A stretch of 64,000 bases of DNA from Ehretia macrophylla. Lineage: Eukaryota > Streptophyta > Magnoliopsida > Boraginales > Ehretiaceae. Each line of letters starts with the position of its first letter. Positions within the stretch are counted from its first letter, which is position 1. Positions 32,359 to 43,758 of this stretch are shown piece by piece. A model generated the notes under the pieces. The model had not been told where the DNA came from and searched no databases. It saw only the letters and a program-made list of their open reading frames with translations. The stretch is taken from assembly GCA_037974665.1 (NCBI GenBank), contig CM075768.1:8973501-9037500 (forward strand), given 5' to 3'. The position numbers were made by a program, and so were the translations under genes.

Positions 32359-33600
32359 AAACCAGAAACTACTGAAACTAGAGTTCAATTTGCAGGTTTG
32401 CAAATTCAATCTTTATTGTTGGCTCGGATTCGTGAAGCTCAACAGACAGATCCATAAATACTGAAGATTCAAGAGAAATCAAAAGGGGGAGAGTCAGACT
32501 TCAGAGTACATGATGATGACATCTTTCGGTATAAGAACAGGGTCTGTGTTCCTGGTGATCCAGCTTTAAAGAATGAAATTCTCTCAAAAGCTCATAGTTT
32601 TATATATACTATCCATCCAGGTAGTACCAAAATGTACAAGGACTTAAAGCAACACTTCTGGTGGAACAACATGAAAAGGGAAATTGTTGAATATGTATCT
32701 AAGTGTTTGACTTGCTAGAGAGTTAAAGCAAAACACCAGAGACCAGCTGGGTTATTGCAGCCGTTGTTTATTCCACAGTGGCAATAGGAACATGTCACCA
32801 TGGATTTTGTAACGGACTTGCCAAGAACTCCGAAAGGTTGTGATACTATTTGGGTTGTTGTAGATAGGTTAACTAAGACATCCCATTTCATTGCTATGAA
32901 CAAGTAGGATAGCCTTGAAAAATTAGCTGAGCTTTACATTGCAAACATTGTGAAACTTCACGAGGTTCCAGCAAGCATTGTGTCAGACAGAGATTCCCGT
33001 TTTACATCTTACTTCTGGTAGAAGTTACAATCGGCATTGGGAACTAAGTTGAGTTTTAGCACTGCGTATCACCCTCAGACTGATGGACAATTTGAGAAAA
33101 CTATCAGAATTCTAGAAGATATGTTGTGAGCTTGTATCTTGGATTTTGGTAAGAGTTGGGAGAGATATTTACCTCTTGCGGAGTTTGCATACAACAATGG
33201 TTACCAAGCTACTATTGGTATGACTCCCTATAAGGCATTATGTGGCCACAAATGCAGATCTCCATTGTACTGGGATAAGGTTGGAGAAATGAGAACAGTT
33301 GATCCGATTGTGTTCCCTGAAATGGTAAAGATGATAGATAATGTTCACCTCATTCATAAAAGAATGCTTATAGCTCAAAGTCGACAGAAAAGTTATGCTG
33401 ATAGAAGCCGTTGAGACATCGAGTTTGCCGTGGGTGATCAAGTGTTCTTAAAAATCTCTCCCTGAAAGGGTCTGATTCGACACGGTAAGGGTGGTCAGCT
33501 TAGTCCTAGATTTGTGGAACTATTTGAAATCATTGAAAGGGTTGGAGCTTTGGCATACAGACTAACTTTGCCTCCCAGTTTAGCAATTTAGCATGACGTT
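32359..33600 (+). pseudogene. chromovirus integrase relic
   Basis: Zinc-binding residues in AHSFIYTIHPGSTKM and CLTC; core D in HVTMDFVTDLP, D in [12 protein letters not shown] and E-region at [11 protein letters not shown]; then WERYLPLAEFAYNNGYQATI and YADRSR. At least eight in-frame stops are present (for example TAG at 32716-32718 and TGA at 33412-33414). Integrase would insert element DNA into the host genome. It is inactive here. Confidence 0.85.
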
Positions 33601-33880
33601 TTTCACGTGTCGATGCTGAGAAAATATCATCCTGATCCTTCGCACATTCTCGAGCCAGAACCATTGCAGATTAGTGAGACTTTGTCATACACGGAGAAAC
33701 CAATTCGAGTTATAGATTGAAAGGTTCAAGAACTTCGTACTAAAAGTATTCCGATGGTGAAAGTTATGTGGGATTATCATGGGATTGAGGATACTACATA
33801 TGAGAAAGAGGATTAGATACAGGATCGATATCCAGAGTTGTTTACCGAATCATGTAAGGAATTGCGAGGACGCAATTAGT
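33601..33880 (+). pseudogene. C-terminal chromodomain region of the integrase
   Basis: After FHVSMLRKYHPDPSH the segment EKPIRVID, then KVQELRTKSIPMVKVMW, YHGIEDTTYE and YPELF corresponds to the chromodomain fused to plant chromovirus integrases, which directs insertion to marked chromatin. Two stops (TGA at about 33718, TAG at about 33814) interrupt it. The domain sets this element apart from the Athila elements to the right. Confidence 0.8.
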
Positions 33881-33882
33881 TT

Positions 33883-33895
33883 AAGGGAAAGAGGG
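33883..33895 (+). other. polypurine tract of the chromovirus
   Basis: AAGGGAAAGAGGG directly before the 3' LTR start TGTGACACCC. Confidence 0.75.
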
Positions 33896-34038
33896 TGTGA
33901 CACCCAAGCCCAAGCTTAAAATTTTAATATTTTATTTTTCTGATTTCGTATTTTTCTCATATTATGTGACATTTATTTAACATCCATTCATTGAAATTAT
34001 GTGCATTGCATATCGGGTGAGTGAAATATAAAATGTTT
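33896..34038 (+). repeat. start of the chromovirus 3' LTR
   Basis: Begins TGTGACACCCAAGCC after the purine tract and is cut after 143 bases by the Athila LTR starting at 34039. The remainder is probably 45706-46117 and beyond. Confidence 0.75.
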
Positions 34039-35901
34039 TGTGATGTGACTGTATTTGCAGCACTCAAACCTTTGTATTTGTACTGCATTTCCATCTTAAC
34101 TCTGGAATAAATACAACACTTTGATACTTTCAATGCAATATAGGAAAATACCGAAAAGTGAAGAATCAGAACCGAAACAATCCAAATTGTAGGTCAAGAA
34201 ATAAGAATGGGGAAGCACAGGAACTGGTGGAAGAATGAAGTTCATAGAGAAGAAATTTGGCTGGAACCAACGCGAAATCAGACTTGGAACATTGACCTGG
34301 ATAATCTTGAATAGTGACCTATATCCGTTTTTGATGAATCATACCAGTTTTTCGGGTAGAAACGACATTCTGAGCAAAATGCCCGAAAATGCCTTGGTTA
34401 ACTTTCTGGTCAAAGTCAAAATTCAAAAGCCAAAAAGTCAGCAAAAGGGTGCTTGAGCGCGCCCTACTAGGCACTCAAACGCCCTTTAGAGAAATTTCCA
34501 CAATGTCTCAAAAGAAAACACGAGGCGCAAAATCAACGATAGAACAAATGGGCACTCGAGAGTGCCTCAATAACCATCTCGAAAGTTGACGTGGCACGCA
34601 GCGATTAGCTGAAGACCAAGCGCGCTCGAGCGTGCCTCTGAAAATTTGTCTATAAATAGCCATCTCTCCTCCGAATTTGTGAATTAATTTTGGAATCTTG
34701 TCAATATTTTTGGCATAATTTTGAGTTAATTCTAGTTAGTTTTTAGTTTAATTGGTTAGTTTGAATTAGTAGGATACGGAGGAAGTCCCACCTAACTGGT
34801 TCTTATTCGGAAAAATTTTGTTCGAATAGCTACTTTTAGGAAAAAATCCGACCCAAGTAGTTATTAGTCGGGAGAAGTTCTGCCCGAATAGATTTTAATA
34901 GAAAAGCTCTTATTCGGGGGAAATTCATCCCTAGTAGCTCTTATTCGGGAGAAATTAGTTCCACCCGAATAGTTATTTTGCGCCGGACCTCTGCTCAAAT
35001 TTCGGGAATCAGAAATACGCATTCGTCAATATGGGGGAGCCTTTCTTGACTCTTTTTTATTTACATAAATCGTATTCATTTATGTCTGAGTAGATTGACA
35101 TATAGGGGAGAATATTATAAATGTTAGTCTTTTAATATACGGTCTCAGATTCGGATTATACGCTTTAAATGCAATATATGGCTTGTTTTAATTCAGTATT
35201 GTCTTTCATACGTAATGCTTTCCAGTAGATGATATGATTGCTTTACTATTAATATTGTCTTTCATAACGTAATGCTTTTAAGTAGATGTTATGATTGCTT
35301 TACTTTCGTGCTATGTATCCATGCTTTATTAGTGAATCAAATAGCTTGACTACCTTAGATTCCATGAACTATAGGTAATGCTTTTAAGTAGACCATAGTT
35401 TCTAGACCAGTAAGGAGAAGTTGATTGCTAAGTCGAAACAGACCTTTTACACTAGGTTGCAAGGACAATTCCATACTATGGTTGTACACTAGTAGATGGC
35501 ACATCACCTACATTAGAGTTAGTAATCTGGATTTTAATAAGCTAAGTTAATTGACTAGGTTAAATGCTTGTAGCTTAACCCTTGCATAAAATAAGATAAT
35601 CTTGAAAACCGAGCCTAAATTAATTGCCTCATTTACATATTTGACCCCTAGATCACTACCCCTCGTATTCATATTTAGTTAGTTTAATTTAGTTGTAGTA
35701 TAATTTAATCAAATGCCTTCTGCAAACTATTACACTTCTACTTTAAACACTTTTGCACTTTACTTCACTAACTTGCTAACGCGCTTCCCTGTGGTATGAT
35801 TCTGCACTCATAGCACACTACACTACGAAGATCCGTGCACTTGCGGGTATATAAACTTGGTTTATTTTACACACTTTTCACACGCCTACTTGGTTGCATC
35901 A
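34039..35901 (+). repeat. 5' LTR of Athila element 1
   Basis: Starts TGTGATGTGACTG and ends GTTGCATCA. TATA box at 34651-34658. It lacks about 75 bases that the 3' LTR has near 44115-44190. Between about 34780 and 34980 it contains related units of the type TTATTCGGGGGAAATT and CCGAATAG. Confidence 0.85.
34651..34658 (+). promoter_or_regulatory. TATA box of the Athila LTR promoter
   Basis: TATAAATA in the context TTTGTCTATAAATAGCC, repeated in the 3' LTR (44487-44494) and, with small changes before it, in the LTR of the next element (46799-46806). It marks the likely start of element transcripts. Confidence 0.6.
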
Positions 35902-35907
35902 AGTTTT

Positions 35908-35925
35908 TGGTGCCGTTGCTGGGTA
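35908..35925 (+). other. primer binding site, tRNA-Asp type
   Basis: TGGTGCCGTTGCTGGGTA matches the tRNA-Asp site TGGCGCCGTTGCCGGGGA at 15 of 18 positions and lies six bases after the LTR end. The two C-to-T changes fit cytosine deamination. Confidence 0.8.
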
Positions 35926-36273
35926 AGCACGGTTTAGTTTAGTTATTTAATAAAGTATTTTGTGAACTTGTCTTAAGTGTTGTAATTATTGCCTATATTG
36001 TTTATATTTGTTTTAAATTGTATAAATCCTTGTTTATGTTGCACATAGTTTATAAAATTTTTATATTATCTGTATTATACTTGCACATAAACTGTTTTTA
36101 TTTTGCATTGTTAAAATAGCTTGCACATATACCTAGTTTATTTTCGGTCTTTATTTAAAGTACTTAGTTTATTTTCCGTATTTATTTTAAAGTACTTCGT
36201 TTACTTTCTGTATTTAGTTAAAGTACTTAGTTTATTTTCAGTAGTTACTTATTGTAGCTATAGTATATTTTGC

Positions 36274-38257
36274 ATGCACGGGCGTCGTTCCTTGATACCG
36301 GAACTCGCCCCGTTTAATCCCGAGCCCCAGAAAACTCTGCAAAGGAGAGTCCAAGTCCTGACGGCGGAACAAGAAGGAAATGTACAAAACATTCAACCTC
36401 TTCTAGTAGCTCAACCTGTTAACCAACCCGTTAATCGGCCCGTTGACCTACAAATGACTCTTCGTCAACATTTCTCTCGAAGCGATTACAATCCTGAATT
36501 TGCCATCGCCCCACCGACTCTTGGCAATGTTAACTTTGAGCAAAAGACAGGGACCATTTCAAATATACATTCCTTTTACGAGAAGAGCAACGAAAGCCCT
36601 CACGCTTATATCATACAATTCTTGGAGGCATGTACTATGCTTCACATCCCTAATGTGAGCCGTGAGATTATTCAACTGCGTCTGTTTCTATTTTCCTTAA
36701 AAGACAAGGCCAAACATTGGCTAAATCATTTAGACACATGAGTTATTACATCTTGGGAAGAACTTGTTCAGAAATTCTTACATAGGTTCTTCCCAATGGC
36801 TAGAATCACTACTCTACGAACAAACATCATGTCCTTCGTTCAGTCGGACTTAGAGCCTTTTCATGAAGCTTGAAAAGATTTATTGATCTTAAGAATCAGT
36901 GTCCCTACCATGGGTTTGCACGTCACGAACTCTTGCATTATTTCTTTAAAGGTCTTACACCTCAGCAGAGAATGATGGCAAATGCAATGAGCAATGGATG
37001 TTTCTATAACCTTACAGTGGACGAAGCTTGGAGTAGAATAGAGAATATAGCTGAAGACTCTCTTCATAACACAGCTTCATATAGAGAAACTAAGAGCACC
37101 CATAACCCCCAAAAGAATGCATTGTTTGAGGTTAACTCTAATTCCCATTTGATTGATAAAGTAGATGCCCTAGCCTAGCAAGTAGAAAAATTCATGTCTC
37201 TAGGGTCTACTTCTCTACAAGCACCTCAGATCACAGAAATTTGTGCCGTATGTTCTGTAGTAGATCATTCTACTCTGGACTATCCAATTGGTTCACAATT
37301 TTTTGAATTCATGCAAGAACAAGTCTATGCCCCTCAAGGATATACAAGAAATTATGATCCATTTTCTAACACGTATAATCCTGGCTGGCGAGACAATCCC
37401 GCATTTTCATGGTGACAAAGGAATCAAGAGCCTCAGTTTCCTTAACCACAACAATATCAGAAACAACAAGGAAACTTTGAGCCTTATTTCCCTCAGCAGC
37501 CATATCAAAGGCCTCAAAACTCTAACCCTCTCGGTTTTTACCAAGTTCAGAAAGAACCATTCCAAACAGAACGGAATAATGTCCCTGCTCTTCCTCTTAC
37601 ATAGTCATCATCTGATGACAAGTTTGACAAACTAATACAAATGTTCCAAGTTCAGCAATAGTCTATTGCTAAACTTGAGGGACAACTTGGGCAGATAGCC
37701 CAAACTTTAAGTAAGAGAGACGAGGGTAAGCTTCCATCTTAGACCATGGTAAATCCACGAGGACAATGTAATAATGTCCAAACTGAGACTACCCAAGAAC
37801 AGGTTAAGGCCGTGACTACCCTTAGGAGTGGGAAAGTGCTAGACAACCAGGTTAGAAAAAAAGTTAGGGATGTTCTCGAAGAAATTGAGGAATTAGAGGA
37901 ACCTGAGATCGAGGTTGTAAGCAACGATGTCAATGACTTCCGTAGGAATCAAAACCTAACGGTGGAGCCAATAGTTGAACCATCCTCTCGAGTACCTTTC
38001 CCCACAGCTCTGTCCCGTTCGAAACCGATTGATGATCCTAAGCAACCCAAGGTCTTAGAATACTTGAAATACATTAAGATCAATTTGCCCATAGTGGAGG
38101 TAATCCAACAAATCCCTGCCTATGCCAAATTTCTAAAGGATTTATGTGTTAAGAAAAGATGGACCAATAATATTCCAAAAAGAGTCTGCCTTACTAAAAT
38201 TCCAAAAAGAGACAGACCATTCCGTGTCTCATTAATGACCAACGCATTGAAAGCACC
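36274..38257 (+). pseudogene. Athila gag relic
   Basis: From ATG at 36274 the frame contains the Athila gag signatures MTLRQHFSRSDYNPEF, SFYEKSNESPHAYIIQFLEA, RLFLFSLKDKAKHWL and YFFKGLTPQQRMMANAMSNG. A CAVCSVVDHSTLDYP segment stands where the cysteine cluster is expected. Gln-rich stretches follow, and the end region contains TTLRSGK and LEYLKYIKINLP. Stops occur at 36739-36741 (TGA), 37177-37179, 37414, 37443, 37603, 37660 and 37739, most of them TAG, plus a frameshift around 36872. The product would be the particle protein. Confidence 0.85.
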
Positions 38258-39039
38258 TTGTTAGACTTAGGGTCTAGTGTTAACCTTATTCCTCACACAG
38301 TTTACCAAAGGTTTGGTCTTGGAGTGTTAACACCGACAAATGTAACCCTCAAATTGGCAAATAGATCTGAGCGGAGACCTCGAGGTATTGTAGAGGATGT
38401 CATCGTTAGAGGAGGAGAATTTCTGTTCCCAGTGGATTTCATTGTGTTAGATATGGACCTAGGCCCTGATAACAAAAATACCACTCTCGTCTTATTAGGC
38501 AGACCATTATTAGCAACAACTGATGCTGTTATTTACTGTAGGACGGGAATGATAGAACTAACATTTGGGAACATGAGAACAAAGTTAAGGGTTACTGATG
38601 CAGCCAACAAGTTAAACCAAGATGAGAAAGAAGAATGCTTCCATTTAGATACCATTGACTCATGCATAGATGAGTTTGCCTATTCAATCTTAACTCCTGA
38701 TGAGGAGATAGCAGAGCTAGAACAGCTCTTGTATGAATGCGATATTTCTTTTGAAATGGTCACCTCTACTTCCATTGTTACTGATCTAGAGAAGAACGAT
38801 CAAGTAACAACTCATTTCCCTGAAGCCTCAAATTGTCCCACAATTGAGTCTTCACCAGCGTTGGAACTCAAAGCCTTGCCCCAACATCTTAAATATGTCT
38901 ACTTAGGACATAATGAGACCCTGCCAGTCATTATTGCCTCGGATTTGACTCCCGAGCATGAAGACAAACTTTTAGAGGTCTTGAGAACGTATAAACAGGC
39001 GATAGGTTGGACAATTTCTGACTTGAAAGGAATAGATCC
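38258..39039 (+). pseudogene. Athila protease and spacer relic
   Basis: The active-site strand LLDLGSSVNLIP is followed by FGLGVLTPTNVTLKLANRS, FPVDFIVLDMD and LLGRPLLATTDAVIYC, the typical Athila aspartic protease with DLGSS. A Glu-rich linker (ELEQLLYECD) and LPQHLKYVYLGHNETLPVII lead into RT. This part is one of the longest intact stretches of the element (276 codons). Confidence 0.85.
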
Positions 39040-39766
39040 CTCTGTGTATGCACAAAATTCATCTCGAGGAAAGAGTTACTCCTTCTAGAGAATTTCAGAG
39101 AAGACTCAACCTAAAGATTGGTGAAGTCATCCACAAAGAGATCATCAAGTTACTTGATGCGGGTATTATATACCCGATTTTTGACAGTCTATGGGTAAGT
39201 CTGGTACAAGTAGTACCGAATAAATCTGGGATTTCTGTGGTTCTGAACGACAAAGGTAAGCTAATCTTTACACGAACCACTACTGGGTGGCGTGTATGCA
39301 TTGATTACAGAAAGCTCAACTCCAAGACTAGGAAATACCACTTCCCTTTACCCTTCCTCGACCAAGTCTTAGATAGAGTAGCTAGACAAGGCTACTACTG
39401 GTTTCTGGATGGGTATTCAAGATACAACCAAATCCCAGTCTTTCCTAAAGATCAAGAAAAGACTACATTCACTTGTCCCTATGGGACTTTGCATTCAAGC
39501 GTATGCCCTTTAGTCTTTGCAACGTACCTGCGACGTTTCAAAGATGTGTGATGGCCCTGTTCTCAGATATGATCGAAAAGTTCCTAGAAGTCTTCATGGA
39601 TGACTTCTCAGTGTTTGGAGCTACCTTCGACGAATGCCTCACACATTTTTCACAAGTGCTTGACCGATGCGTTGAAATGAACCTGGTTCTAAGTTGGGAA
39701 AAGAGCCATTTCATGATTAGATAAGGTATAGTTCTGGGTCATGTTGTTACACAGGATGGAATCCAT
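39040..39766 (+). pseudogene. Athila reverse transcriptase relic
   Basis: Motifs: HKIHLEE, LLDAGIIYPI, RVCIDYRKLNSKTRK, FPLPFLDQVLDRV, FLDGYSRYNQIPVFP and KTTFTCPYGT. After a frameshift near 39490 come MPFSLCNVPATFQRCVM and the catalytic FMDDFSVFG (about 39595), with both aspartates kept. A TAA at 39722-39724 interrupts just before VLGHVVTQDGIHVDPSK. Confidence 0.9.
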
Positions 39767-40519
39767 GTGGACCCATCCAAAGTTGAGCTAATAGAAAAGC
39801 TGCCCGCACCCAAGACGGTGCATGACATTCATTCATTCCGTGGTCATGCCAGTTTCTATCGGCGTTTCATCAAGGACTTTAGCCACATAGCCCAACCTCT
39901 CTCTAGTCTTCAAGCACACGATACCGAATTCAACTTTGATGACAAGTGCTCAGAAGCTTTTGAGAAGCTTAAATCCTTGCTATCTTCTACTCCTATCATC
40001 GAACCTCCGACTACAGTCTCCCCTTTGAAATAATGTGCGATGCATCTGATTACGTAGTGGGAGCTGTATTAGGACAACATATGGATAAACAACCTACTGT
40101 GATACTATGCAATCAAAACCCGTGATGATGCACAAAAGAACTACACAACCACTGAAAAAGAATTGTTAATTGTAGTCTTCTTCCTAGACAAGTTCAGATC
40201 TTACATTTTAGGATCCAAAGTAATAGTCTACACGGACCACGTGGCTTTGCGGTATTTACTGACCAAAAATGATACAAAGCCCCAATTAATCCGTTGGCTA
40301 TTATTCTTTCAAGAGTTCGACCTTGAGATCAAAAATAAGAAAGGAAGCGAGAACTCTGTTGCCGATCATCTATCATGTTTGGTATGTGACTCTCTTATTG
40401 ATACTCTGCTTTTCAAAGATACGTTCCCAGATGAGCAACTTTTTGCCATCTCACATAAGATCCCTTGGTATGTCCATTATGTCAATTATCTGGCTGCTCA
40501 CGAGTTTCCAACTCACTAG
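39767..40519 (+). pseudogene. Athila RNase H relic
   Basis: RT connection FRGHASFYRRFIKDF, then after a frame break near 40033 the motifs [40 protein letters not shown] and [15 protein letters not shown]. The D, E, D residues are recognisable. A short deletion near 40090-40110 disrupts the segment between the first two. Confidence 0.85.
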
Positions 40520-41764
40520 GGTAAAAGGGAAAATGAATGATTCATGGCATAAGTCAAGTACTTTATCAGGGAAGATCCCTATCTTTTTAAGATCTGTGTT
40601 GATCAGGTCTTTAGGAGATGTATACCTGAGGATGAAATTGACAGCATTCTTTGATTTTGCCATTCTGAAGCATGTGATGGACATTTTGGAGTAAAAATGA
40701 CAGCTGCCAAAGTCCTACAATGTGGGTTTTTCTAGCCCACTCTTTTCAAGGATGCCCAGCAAATCTGCAAAAATTGCCCCCAATGTCAACAAGCTAGCTC
40801 TATCTCGAGAAGGGACATAATGCCCCTTATACCCATACTCATTTGTGAAATATTTGATGTTTGGGGTATAGACTTCATAGGTCCCTTTCTTCCTTCCTCA
40901 GGTTATACTTATATTCTTGTCGGTGTAGACTATGTGTCCAAGTGGGTAGAAGTAGTGGCAACCTGATCCAATGACCATAAAGTTGTGGTCAAGTTTATTA
41001 AAGAGAACATCTTTTCTCGATTTGGGGTGCCACATGTACTTATTAGTGACGGTGGACAACATTTCTGTCACAGGACACTAGAAGCCCTTTTAAGAAAATA
41101 TTCAATCCACCACAAGATAGTAACACTGTACCATCCACAAACAAGTGGTCAAGTGAAGGTGTCGAATAGGGAAATCAAGTTAATACTTCATAAAATGGTT
41201 AGGCTCGATCGCAAAGATTGATCAAGTCGTCTGCACAACGCATTATGGGCCTACTGTACTACTTTCAAAACTCCCATCGGCATGTCCCCGTATAGATTGG
41301 TATATGGCAAAGCCATCTATCTTCTTGTTAAATTGGAGCATAAAGTCTATTGGGCTATTAAGGCCCTGAACTTTGACTTATAACAGGCAGGTGAAGATAA
41401 AAAATTGGCGTTAAGTGAATTGGAAGAGCTTCGCTTCGAAGCTTATGAGAATGCCAAACTCTACAAAGAGAGAATGAAGATGATTCATGATAGATCTATT
41501 CTAAGAAATACTTTTTCTCCTTCTGATAAAGTTTGGTTGTTTAACTCTAGACTAAGGTTCTTTCCAGGCAAATTAAGAACAAAGTGGGATGGTCTTTATG
41601 AGGTGATTAAAGCATATCCCTTTGGAGTTATCTTGATTAAGCATCCCATAGATGGGTGTGTCCTCACAGTCAATGGGCAAAGATTGAAGCATGCATTCGA
41701 TCCAAATACGGTCCCTAATGAAGTTGAATCTGTAGAACTTCAAGACCTTGCCTGCATCCCTTAA
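40520..41764 (+). pseudogene. Athila integrase relic
   Basis: Zinc part HSEACDGHFG and CKNCPQCQ; core VWGIDFIGPF (D), VLISDGGQHF (D), SNREIKLIL (E); then [22 protein letters not shown] and the C-terminal region [34 protein letters not shown], ending VESVELQ and a stop at 41762-41764. The catalytic triad is retained but stops (for example TGA near 41221) break the frame. There is no chromodomain, unlike the neighbour to the left. Confidence 0.85.
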
Positions 41765-41835
41765 AAAAGATTCTGCCAAGCTAAAGGCATTAAAACTCAG
41801 CACAACTGTCTGGCTGAAGACGTTAAACTTAGCGC

Positions 41836-41855
41836 TACTAGGAGGCAACCTAGTA
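41836..41855 (+). promoter_or_regulatory. conserved hairpin just after pol, loop AGGCAA
   Basis: TACTAGG, AGGCAA, CCTAGTA: a perfect 7-bp stem with a 6-base loop, 72 bases after the pol stop. A related copy lies at the same place after the first pol of element 2 (57727-57746) and a decayed one after its second pol (about 60719-60740). Its role is unknown. The position suggests an RNA element in the 3' untranslated part of the genomic transcript. Confidence 0.5.
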
Positions 41856-42666
41856 CTCTTTTGTGTAAATATTTGTTTAATTTCTGTCATTTACATGTAC
41901 TCTGTGAATCTTTCTCCAGCTTTAGGTAGTTTGGGTTTTAGCCCTGAGGAACATTCATAAAGGTACTAGTGTTAGTCTACTAGTGGTCACTATACGTTTC
42001 TGTGTGCAGTTGGATTAATTGTGCAACTCTGTCTTATAGTGTGAGCTACTCCACTAGCTTCATGTGGTTTGGGTCTATTGGATATTACTTGATAAGGTAG
42101 TTAGGAATGTAAGCATACACCAGACGTAATGTTTGTGACGTAAAACCCCACTGTGATAAACCTTGACCCTGTGGAACTAGCTTTGGCCTTAAGTATGCCG
42201 AAGGAAAGCAGTAAATGTCGTGAACATAGAAATCTCTGGAAGAGCTAGTTTGTTCAGTAGTATCAACTATAGAACCCCAGAAAAGAGTCTAAATGGTCTA
42301 GGTAGTTTATTTATTTGCTTTGTCTTAGTTTTATTCCTTGATCGTAATTCTTTTTGATTCTCCCCTTATACTATTTTGTATAGATTAATTAACTAACTAT
42401 TTTTTGCTGTGTTGATTATAATCTGTAAAATGCTTTTTCTACTAATATTTAATTGCAGAATGATACATCTTTTGGTAAAAGTTAGTAGAAAAGCTTTGAC
42501 ATCAACATAGAAATACTTCACATCAGGTGATATATTTCCTTACTACATTTCCCTTTATACCTGATCAACATGCGCTATAGAGTAAGCAAACCATAGGTTT
42601 GGGGATGTAGCCTTTGTCATTATGTTATTACATGCATATTACACTCTCACTGTTTTACATTGCTAT

Positions 42667-42684
42667 TTGCTTGAGGACAAGCAA
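42667..42684 (+). promoter_or_regulatory. hairpin TTGCTTG-AGGA-CAAGCAA with purine-rich follow-on
   Basis: A perfect 7-bp stem and 4-base loop followed by AAGTTTTGGTGTAGGGGTG, which resembles the hairpin plus purine tract plus TG at the true LTR border 43724-43760. The equivalent in element 2 is at 61558-61575 with loop AGGG. Confidence 0.5.
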
Positions 42685-43723
42685 AGTTTTGGTGTAGGGG
42701 TGCGTTTATTTCATGAAAATCTTTTTCAAAATATGTAAGAAATACACCATTTTGTTCATGAGAAATAGCAGTTTGCTACCTTACTTGTTTAAAGGAAGAT
42801 GATTTAGATGTTTTGAGAACCTGTGTTGTTAGCTATATATTGTGAAAAACTCTGAGGAAACTCTGTAAGAAAAACTTTGGGGTACTGTATTCATTAGTAA
42901 GCCTAGTTGTTCTTCTTCAATTGATAGTTATGTGATTATGAATGGACTGAGATAAGATTACGGTTTGGTATGAGAATTTCTTGTGATTGAAACCTGAACC
43001 CTTATGCCATGTCTGTACAGTATGTTATGTTACTCTGTTTGTATGTACACTCTGAAAAAAAAGTTGTACATACCTTTGTTGATTGAATAATCTTGGTGTA
43101 AATATGTTGTAAATCTCTATGCACCACTATCCTAGACATTGTAATTTAGGATATGTGCTATAGTGTAAGGTTTCGAGCCTAGATATCTCAAGTGATTAAG
43201 GCACGTAGGGGCCCCTTTAAAACCTGGAAACCTTAGTCATAATGGTGGGAGATTGTAGGCCTTAAAGCCCGCTACATGGGATATTCAGAAAGCAAAGGGA
43301 ACTGAACACTATAAAGAGATAGTAGAATGTTGTACTTTTATATTTTTTGGCAAATGTAAAAAGGGTTAAGGCATGATCAAGAGTTTGTTTACAAATAAGG
43401 TGAGAATATCAAAGTCCAATCTGTTTGCATAACTTGAAAGTTGAGAATTGCATGGACTTAATTTGTTTTGCTTACTTTTAAATATGTACTCCGAAGCAGT
43501 CAATAGACCATTTCCAATACGTGTATCAATTTGAGAAAACTTTGTACAAGGTCCTTTTATCATGTTTATCATTAAATGCTGAATAGGTTTAAGATAGTAG
43601 ATTGCATTTCTCATGTTTCATATTTGGAAAATGTTTGACAAAAAGATAGGATAGATTATTTCATCTGTTTTTGACTTGTAAATTTCTGCAAATTTTACTT
43701 TGAATATGTTTTAAAAAAACAGT

Positions 43724-43758
43724 CTTGCTTAAGGACAAGCAAGGTTTAGGTTTGGGGA
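43724..43758 (+). other. hairpin and polypurine tract before the 3' LTR
   Basis: CTTGCTT pairs with AAGCAAG (43724-43743), then GTTTAGGTTTGGGGA runs directly into the LTR start TGTTGATG. The last purines (GGGGA) are the likely plus-strand primer. The same arrangement ends element 2 (62683-62717). Confidence 0.65.

Larger units (their letters stand above)
27100..34038 (+). mobile_element. Tekay-like chromovirus (Ty3/gypsy), decayed
   Basis: Order on the plus strand: 5' LTR (ending 28808), tRNA-Met-like primer site, gag with zinc knuckle, protease, RT, RNase H, integrase, C-terminal chromodomain, purine tract, then the first 143 bases of the 3' LTR before another element cuts in at 34039. Domain order and the chromodomain place it in the chromoviruses, most like Tekay. 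All frames carry stops. The stretch 45706-46117 beyond the Athila insertion is probably more of its 3' LTR. The left boundary is not certain because the expected TGTGACACCC start was not found. Confidence 0.8.
41765..43723 (+). other. 3' non-coding tail of Athila element 1
   Basis: About 2 kb between the integrase stop and the 3' LTR. Athila elements often carry an env-like ORF here, but no open frame or transmembrane gene is supported. It contains the hairpins at 41836-41855 and 42667-42684 and is clearly homologous to 60648-62717 of the second Athila element, so it is a genuine conserved untranslated region rather than foreign DNA. Confidence 0.7.

Noticed and set aside
41748..41960. Open frame with a hydrophobic stretch after Athila integrase, possible env-like gene
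   Set aside because: It overlaps the pol end and the hairpin region, is only 70 codons long and has no conserved env features. It is untranslated tail.
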